In this document: positions 34,739 through 47,200 of the stretch, one piece after another
How the letters are laid out: every line of letters begins with the position of its first letter
Numbering within the stretch: the first letter of the stretch is position 1
Origin: Nematostella vectensis
Taxonomy: Eukaryota; Cnidaria; Anthozoa; Actiniaria; Edwardsiidae
DNA length: 64,000 nt
Assembly (NCBI RefSeq): GCF_932526225.1
Contig: NC_064034.1
Span: forward strand, 10,107,387 to 10,171,386
Direction: 5' to 3'
Notes under the pieces: model-generated
What the model was told of the DNA's origin: nothing
Databases searched by the model: none
Seen by the model: only the letters and a program-made list of their open reading frames with translations
Position numbers and translations under genes: made by a program

Positions 34739-35850
34739 GTCTACGCTCTGAGGACAAAATAAGCGCACACTCTGAAGACGGAAAAAGCGCACACTCTGAA
34801 AACGAAATAAGCGCACACTCTGAAGACGGAATAAGCGCACACTCTGACGATAGAATAAGCGCACACTCTGAAGACGGAATAAGCGCACACTCTGACGATA
34901 GAATAAGCGCACACCCTGAAGACGGTATAAGCGCACACTCTGACGATAGAATAAGCGCACTTTCTAAGGACGGAAAAAGCGCACACTCTGAAGATGGAAT
35001 AAGCGCACACTCTGACGATAGAATAAGCGCACACTCTGAAGACGGAATAAGCGCACACTCTGACGATAGAATAAGCGCACACCCTGAAGACGGTATAAGC
35101 GCACACTCTGACGATAGAATAAGCGCCCATTCTAAGGACGGAAAAAGCGCACACTCTGAAGATGGAATAAGCGCACACTCTGACGATAGAATAAGCGCAC
35201 TTTCTGAGGACGGAATAAGCGCACACTCTGAGCACGGAATAAGCGCACACTCTGAGCACGGAATAAGCGCGTACTCTGAGGACGGAATAAACGCACACTC
35301 TGAAGACGGAATAAACGCACACTCTGAAGACGGAATAAGCGCACACTCTAAAGACGGAATAAGCGCGCACTCTGAGACGGAATAAGCACACACTCTGAAG
35401 ACGAAATAAACGCACACTCTGAAGACAGAATAAGCGCACACTCTGAAGACGGAACAAGCGCATACTCTGAGAACGGAATAAGCGCCGGAATAAGCGCACA
35501 CTCTGAAGACGGAATTAACGCACACTCTAAAGACAGAATAAGCGCACACTCTGAAGATGGAATAAGCGCACACTCTAAAGACGGAAGAAGCGCACACTCT
35601 GAAGACGGAGTAAGCGCACACTCTGAGGACGGAATAAGCGCACACTCTAAGGATGGAATAAGTGTACACTCTGAAGACGGAAAAAGCGCAAACTCTGAGA
35701 AGGGAATAACCATACACTCTGAGGACGGAATAAGCGCACTCTGAAGACGGAATAGGTGCATACTTGAAGACGTAAAAAGCGCAAACTCTGAAAATGGAAT
35801 AAGTGCACACTCTGAAGACGGAATGAGCGCACACTCTGAAGACGGAATAC
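34739..35850. repeat. 24-bp minisatellite, about 46 units
   Basis: Units resemble GCGCACACTCTGAAGACGGA plus ATAA. In the left half, units with GAAGACGGA alternate with units with GACGATAGA, giving a 48-bp period. A block of seven units (168 bp) beginning near 34909 is repeated near 35077. Because 24 is a multiple of three, several minus-strand frames stay open for up to about 380 codons of an 8-residue repeat (ECALIPSS or RVCAYSVF). These are not taken as genes. Confidence 0.97.
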
Positions 35851-36342
35851 CGTACAGAACAAGTCACACGTTTGACTCAGACGTTTATTTTCTTTATTTC
35901 AACTTACAAAAGTACCAGGATTCTATTTACATACTCATTTGAAAATGAATTAACAATAAATGTGCACTTTCGCCAACCATATATCCTGAAACAGTTTTTC
36001 ATATGATAACAGACCTTTTTCAGTGTTCATTTTAACTGTACTTTCTTATATTAAGTAGGCCGAAATGTCGCACGTAAAAAAAAAACAGGTTAAAATTTGC
36101 TTATGTACAATCTTGGACTGCTTTTATTGTTAATTTACACAATTATTTCAGTGCAGGGAGGCGGGGGACGCAATTACTGATTTCTGAAATAAATATCGTT
36201 TAAGAACCAATTACAATACACCTATTTCAATAAAGTTTGACTATAAGAGAATGTAAAATGGAAGAACGTTTGGCCAATAATAATGTTTTCTTTTATTAAA
36301 AATTCGTTCATTCATTACAAGGGCCTCTCTGCAAACTTAACT

Positions 36343-36580
36343 AATACCGCATTCACACCAGCACTTAAACTAGTTTAAAGGTGGCTCAATTAAACTGGTT
36401 TAAAACTCAATTTCCAAAGAGTGGACAGAACCAAGAACAAAACTGAATAGACTGTGCTGTACATGTTACTAAGTGATCATTTAGCTGGTAAGAATTCATC
36501 ACAATGAGAAACTTGGAGAGTTATCAGGCAAAGAAAAACCTTGTTTAACTAAACATGGTTTTGGTGTGAATGCAGCATTA
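36343..36580. mobile_element. Foldback MITE with GCATTCACACCA ends
   Basis: The left end TAATACCGCATTCACACCA is matched in reverse complement by the right end TGGTGTGAATGCAGCATTA, with further pairing of the TTTAAACTAGTTT-like inner parts. Length is about 238 bp. Confidence 0.8.
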
Positions 36581-36582
36581 AC

Positions 36583-36663
36583 CTACCCTGGTTCCAGAGC
36601 CTCGAACGACTCTCTAGTTAGTAACCAATAAATAAAACGTTCGAGGCCCTGGAACCAGGGTAG
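36583..36663. mobile_element. 81-bp foldback element, copy 1
   Basis: CTACCCTGGTTCCAGAGCCT pairs with AGGCCCTGGAACCAGGGTAG across a loop of about 30 bases. A second copy of the family lies at 48025-48109. Flanking CATTAA/CATTAG may be a target duplication. Confidence 0.85.
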
Positions 36664-37075
36664 CATTAGTCTCACTGAATTTTATTAACAGATACTTGTT
36701 TTCCCTAACCAGTGGTGTTTGGCATTCATCATTTTCCATTTTCTTAAAGTCAACCTTAATTGAAATAGGTGTATAAGTACACAAGAAGTAAAATTCCGGA
36801 TCGATTCAAACGAATCGAACATCGAACCATGAATTGCATCCAGTCCTCCAACCCCCCTGGTCATTGTGAAGCAACAATTTACGACATAGGCTTAAACTTT
36901 TTATACCCACTCGCTCACTTAACAAACACGACTCACTTAACAAACTGTATAGACTGCGACAAACCGAGCTAATGTCTGTTGTACAGCGAAACCTATTTTT
37001 AACGGACACTCGAGATACAAGTACGGAACTGCTCTACAGTCAAACCTCTTTATAACGGTCATGGCTCCTAGCGAA

Positions 37076-37446
37076 CTACTGTCGACAGGGGCAAAAAATG
37101 GCAAAGCTCAAATTGTAAGTTCGTGCTTAGATGTTCCTTGTGTAATATAAAACAAAATAAGCATTAGTATTTTTTGGTAGGTTACCCGTTCTTGAGATTT
37201 TGAAAATTGTAAGACTCTTGATTTGTCTGAAATTGCCCAATTTGGGCGAAATTTGCTCCTTTTTACATGATCTATGGCAACTTTGCTCAATCATATCTCT
37301 GGAACCGATCATCTACCAAAAAATAGTAAAGCTTATTTTGTTTTATATTATGCAAGGAACCTATAGGCAAAATATAAACAAAATGTAAGCTAACACAACC
37401 TTACAATTATAATTTTGCCGCCATTTTTTGCTCACTACTGTCAACA
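37076..37446. mobile_element. Foldback element of about 370 bp
   Basis: Left-arm blocks GGGGCAAAAAATGGC, TAATATAAAACAAAATAAGC and TATTTTTTGGTAG recur in reverse complement and reverse order in 37300-37446. The arms are about 150 bases long, around a centre near 37260. Just upstream, at 36980-37060, are two diverged copies of a TACAGNNAAACCTNTTTNTA motif that resembles pogo-type transposon ends. Confidence 0.75.
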
Positions 37447-37448
37447 AG

Positions 37449-37560
37449 CCACTTGCAATAAGAAATCACGTGACTTTTTGGGTGGCAAACCTGATCTCTG
37501 GTTTTTGGCGGCAAAATGACAAAAAAGAAAAAGAGACTTATTCAACGATTCGAAGCGAAG
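37449..37560. repeat. Dispersed repeat with ATCACGTGACT, copy 2
   Basis: It lies right beside the foldback element ending at 37446 and matches 14988-15075 in block order. Confidence 0.6.
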
Positions 37561-38214
37561 ACAATTATTCATAAATTTTCACAAAGAAAACGAAGTATTC
37601 ACAAGTACAATCATTGTATGATTTGTTAATAATTAACTTCACGCCATGGCTAACACTGTAAAATGCGTCCTCAATTAATCTGTCTAGCGGTCATTTTCGA
37701 ATTTGAAACTGGACTATTTCTTTCTTCATTTTAGCGTAAGTTTCACACTCAAAATTCATGTGATTTCTTAGTGGCCAATTGTATAGTCAAACCAGAAAAC
37801 CGCTGATTCAAGCGAACGGCGATAGCAGTTCCCGTTTTGGCAGTGGGGAACAGTCCAGAAGTTGGAATTTAAAAAACTATTACCACATTGATCGCTTGGA
37901 TAGCACAAAATGCGCCGTGCATAACAAAGTACAAACACTATTCATTAGTGACTCTTAATTATTGAAATTAACTATAATAAATCCGAGTCAATATTTCGAT
38001 ATTTATGAGGTTATTACCATAAGTGGGAAAACTGATAAAATAAGCTGATAATTTTCTTTTAAATGTTCTTAGTTTTGAGACTCGTATGACGATAACAGTC
38101 CCGATAGATTGTAACCTTTTCTGCTCAGATAAATATATCAAAGTTCGTTTCAACTTATACACGCACACTTCAAGGGGCGAATCGTCACCTGCACATCAAG
38201 TCTGCGCGTGGTGT

Positions 38215-38350
38215 TTTAAGTTTGACATGCACTACCGTGGCCACCTTGACAGTTTTGTGAAGTGAGCCAATAAGGATGCGAGAAACGTACTATCTGTTAC
38301 GACGCGCGCTACCGTGGCCACCTTGACAGTCTTGTGAAGTGAGTCAATAA
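38215..38350. repeat. Tandem duplication of about 80 bp
   Basis: GCTACCGTGGCCACCTTGAC is followed in both units by AG(T/C)TTGTGAAGTGAG and CAATAAG(G/T)ATGCGAGAA. A 24-base part also appears inverted at 40340-40665. Confidence 0.8.
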
Positions 38351-39209
38351 GTATGCGAGAATCGTGTCATCTGATTGTCACCGACTTCATAAGCCAATCA
38401 GTGTGACATTCGCACAAACTATTTGTGAATAAATAACATCACAATATTTAGAAAAAAAGGGATGCACTTAATTTTCTGAAGAAACTTTTTTTTACCACAT
38501 CTACATTTGTTTTGCACCTTTTGATTTGGTTTGCACAAACTATTTTGTAATTTAAATTAGATAAACAAATGCACTGGGTTGGAAAATGTGATGTAGCTCT
38601 ATCTGCTCCAATTAATGATTCCTATGTGGTTATGAAACATGCCCATAGACTCTCAAAGAAATGCTTATTAAGTACTGCATTTCCCTCACTTTACTAATAA
38701 AAGCCAACAGTGGCATTTGACACATATTTTAGTCCACAGAAGATAAATTGCAGTCCCAACCCCCCCCCCCCCCCAAAAAAAAATAATAATAAATAAATAA
38801 CAAATCAGCTATGTGTGTTTTTGTGGACATCGACTTCAAAAGCCCTATATTTTAGAAATGCATTTTCATTGAGAAGAAAATGCTAAATAGATTTGCTGTT
38901 TGTGATTTGTGGTAGCTAGTTCAATAAATACTGTGACCACATGACACCAAGTTAACTAATCATTGTGCTGGTTATGATTTTAAACTTCGAAAAATAAGAT
39001 TAACATCAATGGTTACAAATTTGTTTACAATTTCCATTTCCCATTCATGATAGATCAATGTTAAGGGATTTTTATTTTGATAATAATAAATAGGTTTAAA
39101 TTTACCCATTATAATTATCAGAACCAAAGTATGGCAGGTAAACACACTATTTTACCTACAACACACTCTTTGATTTTATACATAAAAATGTGTAATCTAT
39201 ACAACTTAA

Positions 39210-39455
39210 AGCCGCATTGTCACCAGTTTACTTCCGGTCAATTACTTAACAATATCCGATTATTTTTAACGGAAAATGCAAAAAAATATTTAAAATATTG
39301 AAAGCAGTGTGTCTTTTGGAAGTTTCTTTGATGATGTGACTGATAATTTAGAGCGGATGGCCTATTTAATATCTTGGATTCTAATAGATTATTTTGTCTT
39401 TTGACGGTTGAGGTTTCCGTCGGACCTCCGGAAGTAAACTGGCGACAATGCGGCT
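39210..39455. mobile_element. TTAA-flanked MITE (piggyBac-like) with preserved empty site
   Basis: The 246-bp element starts AGCCGCATTGTCACCAGTTT and ends in its reverse complement, differing by one base. It is flanked by TTAA at 39206-39209 and 39456-39459. A duplicate of the flanks without the insert occurs around 39703-39706. Confidence 0.9.
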
Positions 39456-39661
39456 TTAAGCAGGGCTGTTCTTATTTATGGAGTGTTTTTAACTAAATTG
39501 TTATTAAAGATGTTCTTAGTTTTGCTTTTACAAATTACTATGTTAATTCTTGAAATAATGAAAACAACAGCAAGTGTACTGTAAGCTTATATAAAAACAT
39601 AAATAAATAATACCAATGAAGTATCAATAAGAGTTACACAGATTTATCACAATGAAATTAT

Positions 39662-39720
39662 ACTCTTTGATTTTATACATAAAAATGTGTAATCTATACA
39701 ACTTAAGCAGGGCTGTTCTG
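39662..39720. repeat. Duplicated segment carrying the empty MITE site
   Basis: It repeats 39165-39209 (from ACTCTTTGATTTTATACA to ACAACTTAA) and continues directly into GCAGGGCTGTTCT, the sequence right of the MITE. It therefore shows a single TTAA and no element. Confidence 0.9.
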
Positions 39721-41211
39721 TTCAGGGCTGAATCACAATGTAATTATACATCCAAATATCAAAGTTAGCAAAAAGTCTGCAAATGCATTACATCCATATT
39801 TATCAGAAGTAAGTAAATTACTATAACTGCCAAAAACTATTCTGTTTACCCATTGATCCAAAAACTTGAAAACAAAAAATGAAAACTTTACCAGCCATAT
39901 GCATCTACTAAAGCCAAAAGAACAATATCATAAATGTAAGCCTTTATCTTCTGCGTGTCTCGGCGGTAAAGAAGTCATCTAAACCTACATGCTTTTCCAA
40001 AGATGTTTACAAACGATCTCGATCGCCCAACAGGAATGTCCGGTAGCACTTAGTTCACAGGAAAACAACGGAAACATATCTTGCAAATCCGAAACTTTGG
40101 TACATATGGGTGAGGAACATAAAATGCTTCTTTCCTTTATAGCTCTCACATCACTTGGACCCCTTTTCTCCTGGTAAGATTCACATCGCTACGGTTGGTG
40201 GTGGTACGACCGCCATATTGAATTTTTGTTAAACCTCCATCCACAGGAAACCCGGTCAAATTAGCTAATTTGCATACGACAAGGTCACGTGTTTGCAAAC
40301 CAAGAATAGCGTGCGTCACATTTTTATAACTTTGTCTTTGGTGGTCACGGTAGCGCGCGTCGTATTGTATAACTTTGTTTTGGTGGCCACGGTAGCGAGC
40401 GTCGTATTGTATAACTTTGTCTTTGTGGACAGTGCTGAAAAACGCAAGACTAGTTCCAGTGCCGCGCGGTTAAACCAGCCTTATTGTTTTGAAATGGCGG
40501 CGTTTTACCGGCGAACTGTCACATTTTGGCGAATGCTAAGAAAACTAGATCAAACCCAAGGCTAAAATTTTCTATATGACTCCCTCATTATCACACAAAT
40601 CTGTCAGGGGGGCACGAGTCGCATTGTAAAACTTTGTCTTGGTGGTCACGGTAGCGCGCGACGTACTTTCAGTTCCTATTGGTCACGCTAAGTTTTAATG
40701 CTCTTATTCTTTTAACGGGCAATGACCAGGGGTTCTCGTGCTTTAGCTTCCGTCTCCCCTCTTATATAGCCCCTTGAAATGTTACCGTTAAAATGAAGCA
40801 TGTAATAATTAGATTTCGCACGAGTATCCTTTTTCTGGCAAGGAACTGTTTCTCCTGCAGGCGATCACAATTTTTACCTAGTACAGCGTCCTTACTAACA
40901 TATATAGATGTTTGATTGGTTCTTTGATATCTTCGCAATAAGTAACGGCTTACCCCTTCAGTCTCTTCTCCCTCCTGGGGATATGCCTTTCTTGTCCAGG
41001 ATTTGTTGTGAGATGTCAATCTGAATGGTCTCCCTTTTTCGAATGTAATTTGGATACTATCCAAAGCGGGCAAGCATTTATTTAAAGTATGCCCCGATTC
41101 TTGACATTCAGAAGGATGCTTGGTCTAGCCAAGCAACCCCTTTGCGTCCCTCTGACTGAACGCCTTTCGCTTACCGTCGGCCCTTCAGGGCCTACCTTTC
41201 TGATCGTGTGG
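39721..41211. other. Interval before the end of Kv gene C
   Basis: It contains the GGTGGCCACGG repeats (40305-40670). The part next to 41211 is probably the 3-prime UTR of C. No other coding exon is recognised. Confidence 0.45.
40305..40670. repeat. Units carrying GGTGGCCACGGTAGCGCGCG
   Basis: Three copies of a block of about 42 bases (TAACTTTGTCTTTGGTGG, then CACGGTAGCGCGCGTCGTA) lie near 40326, 40368 and 40627. They are inverted relative to the copies at 38236 and 38299. Confidence 0.75.
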
Positions 41212-44200
41212 CTACCTACGTCCTCTCCCTGGACCTGTCGGCTCAACCTTGTTACCTTTAGTTGGAGATGATGCTCTTTTTCCCTCTTGTGGCCTCGCCC
41301 TCGCTCCAGATCCACCTTCCGCCTGTTCTGCTTCCGGATCTTCCTCAACAAATGAATCGTTGACGTTCCCAAGATCCGTGTCTAATGTCACCGTTAACGT
41401 CGGTTTTACAAACCGCACTGAATGCTTGACCGTTCTTTTGACCGGCGTTCCGGGCCGTCCACCATTTGCGCGGTCCCGCTTTTCCGTCTCTTCCACTGCA
41501 GTCATTGCCCTGTCAATGTCGTCTAAGTCAAACTCGTCTGACTCGTTGTGTACTATCTTTCCTGTGCTCCCGAACTCGGAGCACGACAGATCTAGAATGT
41601 TCTCGGTTACATCCGGGTTCTCCACCGTAAGGCTGTTGCCGAAGTGCGGAGGGGTTTTTGGGGGAGTATCAATAGTCGTAGTCTGAGTGCTGGTGAAACT
41701 TTTCTTACGGTCGTCTGGGGGAGACGATTTACCCGCGTGAAGGTCCTCGTTACTGCGCGTGCGTGCTGGAAGTGACATCCTAGGTACCACTCCTCCTGCG
41801 TACAGTGAAGACCGTGCTCGCCGAGCCCTGGGGCGACGGATGATTTACTTTAGTAATTTATATCTTAGCATTGAGATTAAGATATAAATAAGTTGTAATA
41901 AAATGTTAGAAGTACCTTGAATACTGCCTGTAAGTTACCCGCGCAAGATATCTAATACTAAAGCTTTGATGCTTTTGCAGGACCAAAGAGAGGGGGGTTA
42001 GGATCAATGGCACATATAACGACGTGGCATAATATGGTGAGTGTTATGAAGTAAACATGTAAAGCGCAAGTGTGCCTTTACACAGTGAGTCATGCCTTAA
42101 ACACACTGCACCACATAAGCTGTACCTAGGGACCACCTGCACAGTGAGCCATGCACCAACACACTGCACCACACAAGCTGTACCTAGGGATTACCTGCCC
42201 AGTGAGCCATACATTAACACACTGCACCACACAAGCTGTACCTAGGGACCCACCTGCACAGTGAGCCATGCACTAACACACTGCACCTCACAAGCTGTAC
42301 CAAGGGACCACCAGCACAGTGAGCCATGCACCAACACACTGCACCACACAAGCTGTACCTAGGGACCCACCTGCACAGTGAGCCATGTACTAACACACTG
42401 CACCACACAAGCTGTACCTAGGGACCCACCTGCACAGTGAGCCATGTACTAACACACTGCAACACATAAGCTGTACCTAGGGACCCACCAGCACAGTGAG
42501 CCATGCACCAACACACTGCACCACACAAGCTGTACCTAGGGACCCACCTGCACAGTGAGCCATACATTAACACACTGCACCACACAAGCTGTACCTAGGG
42601 ACCACCTGCACAATGAGTCATGTACCGACACACTGCACCACACAAGCTGTACCTAGAGACCACCTTCACAGTGAGCCATGCACTAACACACTGCACCACA
42701 CAAGCTGTACCTAGAGACCACCTTCACAGTGAGCCATATAATAACACACTTCACCACACAAGCTGTACCTAGGGACCACCTGCACAATGAGTCATGTACC
42801 GACACACGAGTTGTACCCCAGGTCTATATGAAGAGAGAATCAATAACACAAAAAACTGCATAATAAACTATCCGTACATAAGCTTTTCTGCGTTTCTTTT
42901 ACCTTCTGAAGTTGTTCATCCTGATCGACTCCTCGTTCATCCCGCCGTTCATAGTCGGTGCAACATGTTCATCCTTCTCTGCAGCATTATCTGTACTCAT
43001 ATCATCGCTAGGCCGCGCTGACTGCGACATCAACACATTCGCCGCGCCAAACAGCTTTCCCCGCGCTTTCTTCGGTAGCTTCATCTTAGCCTGTGCATGC
43101 GCGTAGTAAAGCGAGAAATTGCTTCCAATGATTGAGATAGGGAGGGCAGTAATGAGGATGGACAGACCCGCAACTATGGACCCAAAGAGCTTCCCTTGAG
43201 TTGTCTTGGGTGCCATGTCTCCGTACCCTACCGTCGTTATGGTAATCAGCGCCCACCAGAAACACTCAGGGACTGACCTGAACGCTGTTTGAGCTTTTCT
43301 CTCCGAGATATAGGCAAAGCTCGCACCGATCACCACCGGGATCAACAGCAGTAATAGCAGCAAAAGTAACTCACGGCTGCTAGCAATTATGGTTTGCTTT
43401 AGAATTTGAAAACCGAGATTGACTTTAAAGAAGCGCACAAGTCTAAATAGCCTTAGACTGGCCAGGTAGTGGTACGAGTCAGACGGCCTATCCGCTGGGT
43501 AATCTTCCCAGCCTTGAGCCAAACGCACGAACAAGGGAAGGATAGCTATGAAGTCCAACCAGTTCTCAAATGATAATGCAAACTCTCGTTTACTTGGGCT
43601 TGCTACAGCTCGGATACCGAACTCTAGTGTGAACCAGATACCGCAGATCAGCTCCAGTATCGTTAGGGAGACGTTAACTTGTGGATGGTGATCTTTGATC
43701 TCTGGAATCGTCTGTACGCAGTACGCAACAACAGATACGATGATGAACCCCAGGGATATGCCAAACATTATCTGAAAACAGAAGGAAAACATTACATATC
43801 ACAGACCGCAACGACAAATACGATGATGAATCCCTAAGATACACCAAAACTTTTTTTTAATAGAAGGAAAAATGGGAGTTGTTTCGGCAATGCATGATCC
43901 CAGTAAATAAGAAGAGGGTGTGTTTTTGTATCTTTGTCTTTAATTGATTTCCTCGCAGTCGTGAAAATTCTTTTTTTTTATTGGTCTATGGAAAGGGCTA
44001 GAACACTTTACTAGAATATCAGGAATGCAGGGTAAGGCGAAAAAACGCTTTCAAGAAAGAATTAGGCACTTCAAGCCTTGTTTGACTGTAAACTTTTGTC
44101 CCTTTTATGGTATTGTGCTGAGCTATTAAAGAGGCCTCCGCCATTTTGTCATCTGATTCGATACCAGGTGTGAAAAAGCATCCATTTCAATCGGCTGATT

Positions 44201-47200
44201 TAGGGAAGCTTTTTCGTGTTTTTTTTTATAGTTGAATTTGTTAAAAAAAATGCATACGATTTTACTTATAGGTGGTTATTTTGAGATTTCTTCTCATAAT
44301 TTGTCTTAAATGAATACAATAACAAAGGTTATGTAAGGGTTAAATACCGAGGACGAAGGCAGTTTGCCTTCGCAAACAGCCTGAGGGCGCACTGGCTTAT
44401 TACATGATCTATACCTAGTAAACAACAATTAAAAAAAAAAAAAGACAAAACTCAATAATTGTTGACTTTTTTGGAAATCAAACAAGGTTCAGGTTATTAT
44501 TGACCTGCAAGAAAACCTAGGAGAGTTGGTGGTTGATTGCACAAATTTGAAAAGCTCATTAGATTAATACTGTACACAATCAAAATTAACATTTAGACAG
44601 AGCGGGGCTGCTCCATGCATGGACTCAATTCACAAAGGTGCATTTTAATTGCAAAATGTTCGTAACTCGGAGTTGCAGTGTGAAAACACTGCGAGAATTG
44701 AGCTCACTGACAGCGAAGACGAGCGACATATTTTTATTACGCCTTATATCTATTTTCAAGAACTGTAATGTCGACGCAATAAACAAGCGAAACGAGTGAG
44801 TAGACGCCTCAGATAGACACACCATAGCCTAACTTTGCCGGGGCACAAAATTTTGCTGAAGTTTTTGTTGAATTTCGAGGGTTACAAATTGAAATTTTGC
44901 TTTCATGACATTGTTAATAATCATTGTTAATAATCAATCGTTCTTGTTACAAATCTGTGACGAAAAAGTTGTGTTTTTTGCTCATTTCTACTCAAGGTTC
45001 AATATGATGGTCCTTCATTAGTATTCACGGTTAATATCTAGTTATTAACCTACTTCTCCTCATTCTAGTTAACCTCATATTTTTCCCCGCTTTTTCCTGC
45101 TGATACATCAAGCCCTCCCCGGTCTTTAAGAATGTAAATTATTCATAGGTATTTTACTGAAATAAAGGACTTGCAAGAACAATGGAAAAGGTGTCAATCA
45201 TGTAATAAGGCTGAAAAAGGGCTCGTGACATTAGCGGTCATGTGAATGGTCCATTAGTGAGTAAGTTTGCTAAGTGTCCCTACAGACATCTCGCCAACGT
45301 GAGTATTGCTAAACCTGCAGGTTTCCCACCGATAATTACGCCAGCATTAAGCCTCATTAAACTTTAATCTTGATTTATTGAAATGGATCTTAGAAAGTTC
45401 CTTCATTAATCATGCCAGCTAAAGTTTTCAGCACTCGTGGGGAGATAGCGGCACCTGAAAAACAGTTAATTTTCAATATATAAAAAAGGTCTCCATGATT
45501 GCTTGATTTATTAAAGTCTGAGGAAATGCGAATTTTCGTGTGAAAGCGATCCTTTCCTATGGAGATAGCCTCCCCTTAGGGCGCTACCAACCCCCGCTTG
45601 GCTGATTATATAACAATTTCAATCGCCCACATATATCCGACTCGTAGCAACTCTCCTCTAAATTAACAGAAGACACAAAGGCTTATAGCCTTTATAGCTA
45701 CCCGTGCTTTGTCTTGCTTCCCAAAGTCCATTTTCGCTGCCAAAGTGCAAGTGAAATTGGTTCTTAAACAATGATAACTCGGAATTTGTGATGTTTTAAC
45801 CAGTTTTCGGTTTACTTCCCATTAACCAAACGCTGCTCGAGAGACTACACAATGTCGACTGATTAGGTACTATATTCCAACTAGGATGTCTAGTGACCAT
45901 AAATGGAATAGTTACTTGAAGACCGAGTGCGGTCTCTTAGCAACATTTAGGGAAATTCAACAATGTGAAAGAGTTTTTAGATATTATCAATTCAAATTAA
46001 AGTGAGGATCCATATACTGACATTTTTGGTTAAAAAAGGTCGTAGGACAGGTTCTTTTATTCTGATGTGTTATAACGTCAAATTTCAGTCTGTATGCTCT
46101 TTTAAGTAATTAGAATTTTAGTAATTAAAATTACTGGCTTCTTTTACGCGGGTTTTTATTGTATGCATCACAAAGATATGATATCCCTTCCAACATCTCG
46201 AGATATCTTAGTTAGCTAGCCCTAACCCTCAGGTTACGTAAACCCTCCAGCATTATTGTTTGCCTGTTGTCTTTTGAAGCTTTCATAATTTCAATCTATT
46301 CCTCTCTCTTAAATCAGCTTGTAATTAATGTGTATGAAAAGGAGATAAGGCAAGAAACTCATCCCGATCTTTAGAAAAATTGTTTTGTTAGGGCTAATAG
46401 AAAAGGGTTGCCTTCATTTGTCATATAGAAAGAAGATAAAAGTGTTTCGAAGTAAGGTTGTGTGTCGACGAACCAATTTTTTTATGAATACATTTTTTTT
46501 CTATGCGAATTATAAGAGCAAACAAACACACAAACAGCAGAGAGGGAAAATAAGACCAAAACCAAACACAAACAATGTATGATTCATTTGGCTTAATGTT
46601 TAACGAAGTAGAAGTATCTGTTATTGACCTAGCAATGAGACTCCCCAGACCCTCAAGGCAAACCGTTAAGATTAGTAAGATATATTTTTTCAATCATTAC
46701 TATTTCTTACAATCGTAGCATCTATAGCTGTCTTTGGCCATCGGCTACCCGAGACCTTTCCTTACAAATGGAAAAGCATCAATCAACCCATTAATTTATC
46801 ATTTTTGCTTAGATTGAAATAAAAAAAACTTCATAATAATTCGAACGGTATAAGAATGTTAACGATGCGTAGGTCCCTACTTTTTGTATTACCGCCGTTC
46901 GCGGTACAACAGTTTTTTTTCCCGACTGATATAAACGCATTGATATTACAAATTGTTCACTTGAACGGTGAGACATGACAAAAGTCTTATTTCTTAAACT
47001 TGAAACGGAACTAAATGTCTTGTTAAAGATTCGAATAAATTCAATTTCCTTCCGCATATCCTTAAACTCGACACCACAAGCGAATACTCGAGTATAGCAC
47101 TAAGATATAGAAATCAAATTCCCCTGGGAAATCCCTACTCAATCAGCCTACGGAAAAAAAGAGCAAATCAATCCAATATAGAAAAGAAAGGGCTCTAAAA

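Noticed and set aside
34713-35867. Minus-strand open frame of 384 codons
   Set aside because: It is a by-product of a 24-bp tandem repeat; the peptide is a monotonous 8-residue repeat and several frames are open at once.
41089-41686. Plus-strand frames opposite the Kv C tail exon
   Set aside because: They are antisense shadows; the minus-strand frame joins the S6 exon in phase with a proper acceptor.
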